Part shown: positions 57,023 to 64,000 of the stretch, one piece after another
How positions within the stretch are numbered: the stretch's first letter is position 1
How the letters are laid out: each line of letters begins with the position of its first letter
Made by a program: the position numbers and the translations under genes
Notes under the pieces: generated by a model
Database searches by the model: none
The model's input: the letters and a program-made list of their open reading frames with translations, nothing else
Told to the model about the DNA's origin: nothing
Assembly (NCBI RefSeq): GCF_039529775.1
Contig: NZ_BAAANL010000007.1
Span: forward strand, 1 to 64,000
Direction of reading: 5' to 3'
Length of the DNA: 64,000 nucleotides
From: Myceligenerans crystallogenes
GTDB taxonomy: Bacteria; Actinomycetota; Actinomycetes; Actinomycetales; Cellulomonadaceae

Positions 57023-58396
57023 TCAGGGATCGACGAGCTCGTAGTCCTCGTCCAGCACCGTGCCGCGGTGCGGCTTGTAGAGGTCGTAACCACGCGGGTC
57101 GCACTGCAGGCCGCCGTTGATGCAGTGCTCCACCAGGCGCCGCAGCACCTCCGGGTCCCAGGCGTTGACGAAGTCGTAGTGCCACGACTGGTCCGAACCG
57201 GAGGCCAGCCGCACCCCCGACATGTCACCCGAGACCGGCCACGCGATCTTGAACTCCAGCATCGGCACCGCCACGGGATGGCTCATCGGGCACTGCCCAG
57301 CCACCGGGTAGGCCATGTGCGGGCCCATCCCGTGGTGCGCCGACTCGCCCGGGGTCAGGTGCGTCCCGTCCCAGCAGCTCGGCGCCTGGTACCGCAGGTT
57401 GAGCTGCGTCCCCGGCGCGCAGTACGCCGGGATCTCCCAGCTCTTGGAGATGTCGCCGCACTCCCAGCCCTCCACCGCGCCGGGCGCCGTCCGGAACTGG
57501 TCCACGGTCGCGTTCATGTCCCCCGCCACGAACTGCAGCCCCGCCGGGAACGGCTTCACCTTCCGGTAGTCCTCGATCCCCGACTTGTAGTACACGGTCA
57601 TCGGGATGTCCGGCGCCACCGGCTGCCCGTCCTTCAGCAGCGCGGGATACCAGTACGCCGATTTGTCCTGCGGCACCGTGCACGTCGTGGCCGGGTTCGC
57701 CAGCAGGCTCCCCGGCGTGGAGCTCGCGTCCGTCGACCGGTTGCCGATGAACGTGTGCAGGTGCGACGCCCCCGCCTGCCCCGGGAAGACGATCGGGTCG
57801 TCGGGCCGGAAGTGCGAGAACGTGCAGTTCGCCTGGAACTCGTGGTGCGTCACCTCGTCGTCCGGGTACGACGGCGCCGGGGTGGGCTGCGCCGCCGTCC
57901 CGTCCCCGAACACCTGGAACTCCCACAGCGAGTAGCCGTACTGCGTGCCGCGGTCCCTCCCCACGAGCTGGACGTAGCGGCCCGTCGCGGAGACCGCGAA
58001 CGACTGGTCGCCGCCGGTCCCGCCCGTCACGTCCCCGACCGTGGTCCAGTTCGACCCGTCGGCCGACACCTGCAGCGCGAACGCCGACCCGTACGCCGCC
58101 TCCCAGTCCAGCTCGATCCGGTCCAGCGGGTACGACGCGCCGAGATCCACCCGGATCCACTCGGCGTCGGACGCGTTGCTCGCCCACCGCGTCGCGCGGT
58201 CGCCGTCGACGGCGAACCGCGGCCCGAGGCTCGCCGCCTCGGAGCTGGACGCGGACGTCAGGGCGCCCTGCGACAGCAGGGTGCCGGGCGCGGCCGAGGC
58301 GCCCTGGGCGGCGACGGTCAGGGCGCTCGCGGCGATCAGGGTGCCGGCGGCCAGGCCGCCGAGCAGGGTGCGGACGGTTCTTTCCTTGGTTCTCAT
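57023..58396 (-). CDS. Secreted CBM32-DUF1996 protein
   Basis: A 457-residue exported protein. Signal peptide about 1-36 (GASAAP). CBM32/F5-8C-type carbohydrate-binding domain at about 37-165: ASSSEAASLGPRFAVDGDRATRWAS...WIRVDLG...GYSLWEFQVFG. DUF1996 at about 178-440: HHEFQANCTFSHFRPDDPIVFPGQAGASHLHTFIGN, rich in conserved His and Cys, then SCWDGTHLTP and HYDFVNAWD. DUF1996 occurs mainly in fungi and actinobacteria and lacks an assigned activity; the conserved His-x-His suggests metal binding. AAGGAGC precedes the ATG. Follows the clan GH-A gene by 140 bp with a hairpin between. Confidence 0.88.
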   Translation of the reverse strand: MRTKERTVRTLLGGLAAGTLIAASALTVAAQGASAAPGTLLSQGALTSASSSEAASLGPRFAVDGDRATRWASNASDAEWIRVDLGASYPLDRIELDWEAAYGSAFALQVSADGSNWTTVGDVTGGTGGDQSFAVSATGRYVQLVGRDRGTQYGYSLWEFQVFGDGTAAQPTPAPSYPDDEVTHHEFQANCTFSHFRPDDPIVFPGQAGASHLHTFIGNRSTDASSTPGSLLANPATTCTVPQDKSAYWYPALLKDGQPVAPDIPMTVYYKSGIEDYRKVKPFPAGLQFVAGDMNATVDQFRTAPGAVEGWECGDISKSWEIPAYCAPGTQLNLRYQAPSCWDGTHLTPGESAHHGMGPHMAYPVAGQCPMSHPVAVPMLEFKIAWPVSGDMSGVRLASGSDQSWHYDFVNAWDPEVLRRLVEHCINGGLQCDPRGYDLYKPHRGTVLDEDYELVDP

Positions 58397-58491
58397 GGCT
58401 GCTCCTTCGTTGCGTCGTTGCAGGGAAGGTTCCTCGCGGGAAGGTCCCGCGGGTTCATGCGTCGTCGCGGCGAACTGTTCCTGCGGTGGAA

Positions 58492-58531
58492 GGTCCCGGC
58501 GGGCCGGGTCGCGGCCCGGCCCGCCGGGACC
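58492..58531 (-). terminator. 17-bp perfect hairpin after the clan GH-A gene
   Basis: GGTCCCGGCGGGCCGGG (58492-58508), loop TCGCGG, exact complement 58515-58531; it starts 5 nt after the stop codon. It would end or attenuate the transcript before the DUF1996 gene. Confidence 0.7.
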
Positions 58532-58536
58532 GGTCC

Positions 58537-60855
58537 TCAGCGCCGGTAGACGCCGAGCTCGAAGAGCGAGTAGCCCCAGTCGGTGCCCCGCTCGGTGAGG
58601 TTGAGCCGCACGTAGCGGCCCGTCCCCGAGACGGCGAGGTCGTCCACCCCGCCGTTGCCGCCGGTCACCGTGCGGATCGTGGTCCACGCGGCGCCGTCGT
58701 CGGACACCTGCACCTCGTACGACTTCCCGTACGCGGCCTCCCACACGAGCTGCAGGTGCTGGAACGACTGGCGCGAGCCGAGGTCGACGCGGTACCACGC
58801 CGTCGGGCCCCACTCGCTCGCCCAGCGGGTGCCCGTGTCGCCGTCGACGGCCTGGCCGGGCGTGAAGTTGCCGTTGTAGGGGTCGAACGACGACGCCGTC
58901 GCGGTGGCCCCGCGGGCGATGTTGACGCCGTCGACGGCGGGGGCCACGACGCGGAACGAGCGGGTCTCGACGCCCACGTTGCCCCGGCCGTCCTCGGCGA
59001 ACACGTAGACCTTCCAGACGCCGAGCGCGTCCGGGGCCTCGACCCGGAACGTGCCGGGCGAGACCTCGGTGAACTGGGCGGCGGCGATGCCGCCGGAATT
59101 GTTGACGTACTTGCTGTTCAGCATGACGACGGGCGTGATCGGGTCGCCGTCGGGGTCGGTCATGGTGGTCCGCACGGTGAACTCGGAGCCCGCCGCGACC
59201 GACGTCGCGCCCTCGACCTCCATCGCGGTGATCTCCGGCGGCGTGTTGAGCGCGTCCGTGTCCACGCCCCAGGTGCGCGCGATGGAGTAGTAGCCCAGGC
59301 GCTTGTTGTCGCCGGGAATGACGTTGAACCAGACGCCGCCGAAGTCGCCCTCGATGCCGAAGTGGAAGAACGTGGCCCCGAGCGCGACGCCGTCGTGCTC
59401 GCGCAGGCAGCGCCAGGACTCGACGTAGGCCCGGGCCTTCTCCAGGTCGGTGGGCTCGTCCGGGACGCCGTTGGCGTCGTCCGGGACCTCCCACTCGCCG
59501 GCCGCGCCGCCCTCGGTGATGAGGTAGGGGCGGTCGTAGCCGCCGGTGCGCCAGGCGTCCGGGACGTTGCACAGGTCGCCGTAGGCGTTGACCGACAGCA
59601 GGTCGAGGTCCGGGGCGTTCCGCTCGAGGTACGGCCAGGCGCCGACCCAGGCGTCGGTGCTGGTGGTGGGGTGGTTCGGGTCCGCGGCGTGGACGGCGAC
59701 GCTGACCTCGTTCACGAACGCCGCGTACGCGTCGCGGATCTGCTCCAGGTCCGTGCCGGAGTAGCAGTTCTGCAGGCCGAGCAGCGACTCGTTGCCGATG
59801 TTCCACATCAGGACGCCCGGGTGGTTCTTGTACTCGTCGACCCAGCGCAGGACGTCGGCCTTGGTGGTGTTCTTGTAGGTGGTGTCGGTGCGGTAGTCGA
59901 TGCAGCCGCCCGAGCCGGGACCGCCGCCGGGGAGCAGCCAGAAGCCCATCATGACGCGGACGTCGTGGGCGGCCGCGGCGTCGAGAAGGGTCCGGGTGTC
60001 GGCGCCGGTGCCCCACGTGCGGATGGTGTTCGCGTTCATCGCGGTGAGCGCGGGCAGGTAGTGGTTCGCGCTGGTGAACGCCGGGCCCCAGGTGAAGCCG
60101 CGCACGGTGTAGGGCCTGCCGTCGACCGTGAGGTCCCAGTCGCCGTTCGCGCCCGTGACCTCGACCGTGCTCGGGCCGGAGTCCTTGACGGGGACGTTCG
60201 GGTGGCCGGGGTCGACGAAGTCGTCACCGGGGCCGGTCGGCGTGGGATCCGGGTCCGGGGTGCCCGTGCCGCCGGGCGTGCCGAAGACCCGCAGCTCCCA
60301 CAGGGAGACGCCGTAGCCGGTGGCCCGCTTCGTCGAGTGCAGCCGCACGTAGCGGCCGGTCCCCTGGAGGGGGACGACGTCGCTGCCGCCGTCACCCGTC
60401 GTGGTCTCCGCGAGGGTGCGCCAGGTGGTGCCGTCGTCGGACGCCTGGATCGTGTACGACGACGAGTACGCCGCCTCCCACGCCAGCTCCACACGGTCCA
60501 GGGTGACGACCTGGCCGAGGTCGACGCGCAGCCACTGCGGGTCGCCGAACTGGCTGGACCAGCGGGTGCCGGGATCACCGTCGACGGCGTTGCGGGCGGG
60601 CGTGTAGTCGGGGTTCTCCTCCGACGACGCCACGGCGGGCCTGCCCTGGGACAACAGCTCGGGCGCGGCCTGGGCCGGGCCGGCGGGGGTCAGGAACGCG
60701 GCCGTGATCAGGGCCGTCATGCCGGCGGCGAGCAGGCGGGCCCGCGATCGGGTGCGGGCGGCGCGGCCGGCGCGGGCGGGGTGGCCGGCATGGCCGGCGC
60801 GGGCGGCGTCGGCCCCGGTACGACCGGCGCGGGCGCCGGCGCGTTGGATGGTCAT
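58537..60855 (-). CDS. Secreted clan GH-A glycoside hydrolase with two CBM32 domains
   Basis: A 772-residue exported enzyme. A long Arg/Ala-rich start precedes the signal helix (40-64). CBM32 at about 66-192, Pro-rich linker, TIM barrel about 230-530, a beta-sandwich about 540-635, and a second CBM32 at about 645-772. In the barrel WNIGNE (351-356) gives acid/base Glu356 and LITEGG (445-450) gives nucleophile Glu448, the clan GH-A pair. NANTIRTWGTG is like GH2 and GH72 transglycosylases, so I would not fix the family. Likely a beta-glucan hydrolase or glucanosyltransferase. GGAGC precedes the ATG. Confidence 0.85.
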   Translation of the reverse strand: MTIQRAGARAGRTGADAARAGHAGHPARAGRAARTRSRARLLAAGMTALITAAFLTPAGPAQAAPELLSQGRPAVASSEENPDYTPARNAVDGDPGTRWSSQFGDPQWLRVDLGQVVTLDRVELAWEAAYSSSYTIQASDDGTTWRTLAETTTGDGGSDVVPLQGTGRYVRLHSTKRATGYGVSLWELRVFGTPGGTGTPDPDPTPTGPGDDFVDPGHPNVPVKDSGPSTVEVTGANGDWDLTVDGRPYTVRGFTWGPAFTSANHYLPALTAMNANTIRTWGTGADTRTLLDAAAAHDVRVMMGFWLLPGGGPGSGGCIDYRTDTTYKNTTKADVLRWVDEYKNHPGVLMWNIGNESLLGLQNCYSGTDLEQIRDAYAAFVNEVSVAVHAADPNHPTTSTDAWVGAWPYLERNAPDLDLLSVNAYGDLCNVPDAWRTGGYDRPYLITEGGAAGEWEVPDDANGVPDEPTDLEKARAYVESWRCLREHDGVALGATFFHFGIEGDFGGVWFNVIPGDNKRLGYYSIARTWGVDTDALNTPPEITAMEVEGATSVAAGSEFTVRTTMTDPDGDPITPVVMLNSKYVNNSGGIAAAQFTEVSPGTFRVEAPDALGVWKVYVFAEDGRGNVGVETRSFRVVAPAVDGVNIARGATATASSFDPYNGNFTPGQAVDGDTGTRWASEWGPTAWYRVDLGSRQSFQHLQLVWEAAYGKSYEVQVSDDGAAWTTIRTVTGGNGGVDDLAVSGTGRYVRLNLTERGTDWGYSLFELGVYRR

Positions 60856-60956
60856 GGTTGCTCCGTCTCCTTCGGCCCCGCGTCGCTGCGGGGCGGTGGT
60901 TCGTCGTCGAGCCGCCACCCGGCCCGGCCTCACGATCGGGTCCGGGCGGGTGAAAC

Positions 60957-60974
60957 TGGGAGAGCGCTCTTACC
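60957..60974. promoter_or_regulatory. LacI operator O1 at the clan GH-A gene promoter
   Basis: TGGGAGAGCGCTCTTACC; AGAGCGCTCT is perfectly palindromic with the central CG of LacI-family sites. It matches O2 (61127-61144) at 15 of 18 positions and lies just after the predicted transcription start of the clan GH-A gene. Confidence 0.7.
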
Positions 60975-60983
60975 GAGGCCGAG

Positions 60984-61011
60984 TCTTTACCCGTGCTGAG
61001 CCGCTCGTCAA
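60984..61011 (-). promoter_or_regulatory. Predicted promoter of the clan GH-A gene
   Basis: Minus strand: TTGACG (61011-61006), 16-bp spacer, TAAAGA (60989-60984). It points to a start near 60977, immediately upstream of operator O1. The 305-bp divergent gap holds these elements and no gene. Confidence 0.5.
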
Positions 61012-61125
61012 GAGTGGTTTCGCCCTGGCGGGATGTCGTATCGAATGCTTTGATCGGGTTACCTGCTCAAGCGAGGCCGAGGGATAGTCAAGAAACTTTC
61101 CGCCCGGTAACCAGATCGCGGATCA

Positions 61126-61154
61126 TTGGGCAAACGCTCTTACCCTGTTAGGGT
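61126..61154 (+). promoter_or_regulatory. Promoter and LacI operator O2 of the lacI-type gene
   Basis: -35 TTGGGC (61126-61131), 17-bp spacer, -10 TAGGGT (61149-61154), and GTG 61161 six nt later, so the transcript is probably leaderless. Operator TGGGCAAACGCTCTTACC (61127-61144) fills the -35 and spacer, so bound repressor would exclude polymerase: autorepression. Confidence 0.65.
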
Positions 61155-61160
61155 CGTGGC

Positions 61161-62207
61161 GTGACGGAGGATCTGCGGCGGTCGGCGCCCACGCTGGAGG
61201 ACGTCGCCCGGGTGGCGGGCGTCTCGCGGGCGACCGTCTCCCGGGTCGTCAACGGCAAGCGCAAGGTCGCGCCCGCGGTGCAGGAGACCGTGCTCGCGGC
61301 CGTGGCCGAGACCGGCTACGTCCCCAACCGCGCGGCCCGTTCGCTGGTGACCCGCCGGACCGGGATGGCGGCCGTCGTCGTGTCCGGTTCCGCCGCGGCG
61401 CCCGGCGAGGAGGCCGAGCCCTCGCGCCTGCTCTCGGACCCGTTCTTCGGGCGCGTCGTCGGCGGGTTCGTGCGGTCGCTACGGCGGCACGACGTGCACC
61501 CGGTACTGCTGTTCGCGGACACCCCGGAGGCCGCGGACCAGGCGGTAACATATCTGCGCCTGGGCAACGTGGACGGCACGCTGCTGGTCTCCACGCACGG
61601 CGACGACCCGCTCCCCGGCCGCCTCGCCGAAGCCGGCCGCCCGGTGGTGATGTTCTCCCGCCCCGCCCGGCCGGTCCCGGTCAGCTTCGTGGACCTCGCC
61701 AACGCCGACGGCGCCCGCCTGGCCGCGGAGCACCTGCTCGGCCGCGGCCGCACGGCACCGGGCATGATCACCGGCCCGCTCGACGTCCCCGCCGCCCGCG
61801 ACCGCGCCGAGGGCTTCCGCGACCTCGCGGCGCGCCGCGGCCACGCCTACGTCCCGTCCGCGGCCGCCGACTTCACCTTCGCGGGCGGCGAGAGCGCCAC
61901 GGCGGAACTGCTGGACCGGTCCCCCGGCGTCGACGCCGTCTTCGCGGGCAACGACCTCATGGCCCAGGGCGCCCTCCACGTGCTGCGCACGCTGGGCCGC
62001 CGCGTCCCGGAGGACGTCGCCGTCGTCGGCTTCGACGACAGCCCGGTGGCCACGCAGACCCGCCCGCACCTGACCACGATCCGCCAGCCGGCCGAGGACA
62101 TGGCGGAGACGATGGTCGGCCTCCTGGTGGACCGCATCGAACACCCGGCCGGCCCGCCCCGCTCGGTGATCGTCGAACCGACCCTGGTGATCCGCGACTC
62201 CACCTGA
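61161..62207 (+). CDS. LacI-family transcriptional regulator
   Basis: A 348-residue repressor. HTH at 11-40: TLEDVARVAGVSRATVSRVVNGKRKVAP, hinge YVPNRAARSLVTRRTG, then a periplasmic-binding-protein-like sugar domain ending in VVGFDDSPVATQTRPHLTTIRQPAEDMAETMVGLLVDRI, the usual C-terminal stretch. GTG start, probably leaderless. Two operators lie in the divergent gap with the clan GH-A gene, and it is convergent with the GH16 gene. Likely ligand: a beta-gluco-oligosaccharide released by these enzymes; this is inference. Confidence 0.92.
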   Translation: MTEDLRRSAPTLEDVARVAGVSRATVSRVVNGKRKVAPAVQETVLAAVAETGYVPNRAARSLVTRRTGMAAVVVSGSAAAPGEEAEPSRLLSDPFFGRVVGGFVRSLRRHDVHPVLLFADTPEAADQAVTYLRLGNVDGTLLVSTHGDDPLPGRLAEAGRPVVMFSRPARPVPVSFVDLANADGARLAAEHLLGRGRTAPGMITGPLDVPAARDRAEGFRDLAARRGHAYVPSAAADFTFAGGESATAELLDRSPGVDAVFAGNDLMAQGALHVLRTLGRRVPEDVAVVGFDDSPVATQTRPHLTTIRQPAEDMAETMVGLLVDRIEHPAGPPRSVIVEPTLVIRDST

Positions 62208-62208
62208 T

Positions 62209-62270
62209 CGCGGATCAGGCGGAAACCGCGGGAGATCACGCTCTCATCCGCGGTTTCTGCCTGATCCGCG
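62209..62270. terminator. 23-bp near-perfect palindrome between lacI-type gene and GH16 gene
   Basis: Arms 62209-62231 and 62248-62270 pair at 22 of 23 positions around a 16-nt loop. The left arm starts 2 bp after the regulator stop codon. Probable bidirectional terminator. Confidence 0.65.
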
Positions 62271-62314
62271 AAATCTGCCTTCCGGTTGTCGCGGACGCCG
62301 GGTGGGAATGCCCG

Positions 62315-63994
62315 TTACTGGTAGACGCGGACGTAGTCGACCACGTAGCGGGACGGGAACGGGGTGCTCGCGTCCGGCGGGCCCGGCCAGGCGCCGCCGA
62401 CGGCCAGGTTGAGGATCAGGTAGAACTCGTGGTCGTAGATCCACGGGCCGCGGGTGGACTCCACCACCGACTTCTCGGCGTAGAAGACCTCACGGTCGTC
62501 GAGGAAGTAGCGGATCCCCTTGCTGTCCCACTCGGCGGCCCAGGTGTGGAAACCGGCCGAGAGCTTCGAGCCGTCGGGCAGGGTGTAGGAGCCGCCGTAG
62601 CCGCCCGCGCCGTTGTACGCCGGGGCGTGCAGCGTCGAGAACGAGTGGGTCGGGTCCTGGCCGATGAACTCCATGATGTCGACCTCGCCGTTGTACGGCC
62701 ACGGCCGCCCCTCGAGGAAGTCGGTCCCCATCATCCAGAACGCCGGCCACAGGCCGCGGCCCTCCGGCACCTTGACGCGCGCCTCGAACCGGCCGTACTG
62801 CGCGTGGAACTTCCCGGCGGTGTTCATGCGGTGCGAGGTGTAGGTGCGGCCCTCGTAGGTCTGCTTGCGGGCCTCCAGCACGAAGTTGCCGTTGCCGTCA
62901 TGGAAGCCGTTGCCCGACGGCGTGTAGTACTGCTCCTCGCCGTTCTGCGGGACGCCGGCGTCGATCTTCCACTTCGCGGTGTCCGCCGGGGTGTTGGCGG
63001 CGCCGTTGAACTCGTCGCTCCAGACGAGGCGCAGGTTGTCGAAGTCCGGGTCCGCGGGCTCGGCGGGCGGTGCCGTGGGCGCCCCGCCCGTGCCGTACAC
63101 CTGGAACTCCCACAGCGAGTAGCCGTAGGCGCCGGAGCGCTTGTTCAGCTGGAGCCGCACGTGGCGGCCGTCGGCGTCGAGCGGGACGGTCTCCTTGAAA
63201 CCCTTGCCGGTCGTGGTGCTGTGGACCGTGCGCCAGGTGGAGCCGTTGTCCGAGACCTGGAGGTCGTAGCCGGTGGCGTAGGCCGGGTCCCACTGCAGCA
63301 CCACGGAGGTGATGTGGGCGGTGGCACCGAGGTCGACTGCGATCCAGCCGTTGTCGGTCCAGCCGGTGTCCGGGCTGGTGGCCCAGCGGCTGGCCGGGTC
63401 CAGGTCGAACGCCTTGTCCGGGCCGCACTCCCAGCAGTTGCCGTCGTGCTGCTGGGTGGAGGACGTGGCCGGCTTCTTGTAGGAGAGCAGCGTGCCGTCG
63501 CCGGTGGGCGGCGTCACGGTGGTGCCGAACACCTGGAACTCCCACAGCGAGACGCCGTACTGCGTGGCGCGCTGGGTCGCCGTCAGGCGGACGTGCCGGC
63601 CCGTGCCGGTGACGGCCAGGTTCTCGTCCCCGCCCGTGGAACTGGTGGTGGAGTAGACGGTGGACCACGCGGCGCCGTCGTCGGACACCTCGATGCGGTA
63701 GCCGGAGGCGTACGCGGCCTCCCAGTCGAGGGTGACGCCGCCGATCTGCTGCACGCTGCCGAGGTCGACGGAGATCCACTGGTCGTCGGCCCAGCCGCTG
63801 GACCAGCGCGTGCCGGGGTCCCCGTCGACCGCCCGGGTGCCGTTGCTCCAGTCGAACTCACTGCTGGACGTGGTGACCGGCTTGCCCTGCGAGAGCGGGG
63901 TGGGTGCGGCTTGTGCGGGTGTGGCGATGAGTGCCCCCGTGACGAGGGCGGCTGCCGCTGTCGCGGCCGCGAGCAGGCGAGATGTTCGCCGCAT
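62315..63994 (-). CDS. Secreted GH16 beta-glucanase with two CBM32 domains
   Basis: A 559-residue exported enzyme. Signal peptide about 1-30 (PAQAAP). Two CBM32/F5-8C domains at about 33-158 and 170-302; GH16 jelly roll from about 318 to the end. The active-site strand is GEVDIMEFIG (436-445), giving nucleophile Glu437 and acid/base Glu442; the extra Met in ExDxxE is typical of laminarinase-type members. RFEARVKVPEGRGLWPAFWMM precedes it. Predicted beta-1,3(1,4)-glucanase, cell-exterior. It starts 6 bp from the right edge, so its promoter is not visible. Confidence 0.95.
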   Translation of the reverse strand: MRRTSRLLAAATAAAALVTGALIATPAQAAPTPLSQGKPVTTSSSEFDWSNGTRAVDGDPGTRWSSGWADDQWISVDLGSVQQIGGVTLDWEAAYASGYRIEVSDDGAAWSTVYSTTSSTGGDENLAVTGTGRHVRLTATQRATQYGVSLWEFQVFGTTVTPPTGDGTLLSYKKPATSSTQQHDGNCWECGPDKAFDLDPASRWATSPDTGWTDNGWIAVDLGATAHITSVVLQWDPAYATGYDLQVSDNGSTWRTVHSTTTGKGFKETVPLDADGRHVRLQLNKRSGAYGYSLWEFQVYGTGGAPTAPPAEPADPDFDNLRLVWSDEFNGAANTPADTAKWKIDAGVPQNGEEQYYTPSGNGFHDGNGNFVLEARKQTYEGRTYTSHRMNTAGKFHAQYGRFEARVKVPEGRGLWPAFWMMGTDFLEGRPWPYNGEVDIMEFIGQDPTHSFSTLHAPAYNGAGGYGGSYTLPDGSKLSAGFHTWAAEWDSKGIRYFLDDREVFYAEKSVVESTRGPWIYDHEFYLILNLAVGGAWPGPPDASTPFPSRYVVDYVRVYQ

Positions 63995-64000
63995 GACGTA

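Overview
The window is very GC-rich DNA from an actinobacterium. It carries a complete Pup-proteasome locus (arc, dop, pup, prcB, prcA, pafA), the mycothiol gene mshC, a polyprenol-phosphomannose-type mannosyltransferase, and several secreted, CBM32-bearing glycan hydrolases. That mix fits a free-living, polysaccharide-degrading Micrococcales member, most likely near Promicromonosporaceae or Cellulomonadaceae. The placement is inferred from gene content, not from a marker-gene tree. I recognise no rRNA, tRNA, CRISPR array, prophage or insertion sequence.

Layout. 1-6955: hisI (cut by the left edge) and hisF on the minus strand, separated by a heterodimeric ABC exporter driven from a MerR-type promoter, with an NAD-dependent epimerase-like gene facing them. 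6957-16354: FKBP lipoprotein, pafA, prcA, prcB, pup, dop, arc and trmI, all minus. Pup (ending GGQ) is deamidated by Dop and ligated to targets by PafA; Arc feeds targets to PrcAB. 16384-22690: site-2-type protease, RecB-family nuclease, two translationally coupled GT-C membrane proteins and a HAD phosphatase. 22944-29608: two TetR regulators sharing an operator-like sequence, a P-loop/TPR ATPase, a secreted protein with an I36-like N-terminus, and DoxX. 29862-38843: PAC2 protein, mshC, DUF5703, a second secreted paralogue, uppP, aldo/keto reductase, an acidic protein, M20 peptidase and a GH18 chitinase. 38938-44493: an ABC-F gene with a WhiB7/WblC-like promoter, a nine-codon leader ORF and an attenuator-like hairpin; then four tandem DUF4190 membrane proteins and a GNAT. 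44571-48367: aspS, a nitrilase-family remnant, a PPOX flavoprotein and a DUF2332 protein.

48461-63994 is a glycan-use region. A six-gene operon encodes a solute-binding lipoprotein, two ATPases, two permeases and a GH3 glucosidase; a divergent TetR gene stands opposite an 18-bp palindrome. Next come three secreted CBM32 proteins (DUF1996, clan GH-A hydrolase, GH16 beta-glucanase) around a LacI regulator. Two nearly identical LacI operators lie in the divergent control region. The likely flow is outside cleavage of beta-glucan, ABC uptake of oligosaccharides, then cytosolic hydrolysis by GH3.

Two architectural themes recur. Many genes have a TAGNNT hexamer 6-8 nt before the start codon, which suggests leaderless transcripts. 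Several convergent junctions hold long, near-perfect, mutually unrelated palindromes that are probably bidirectional terminators.
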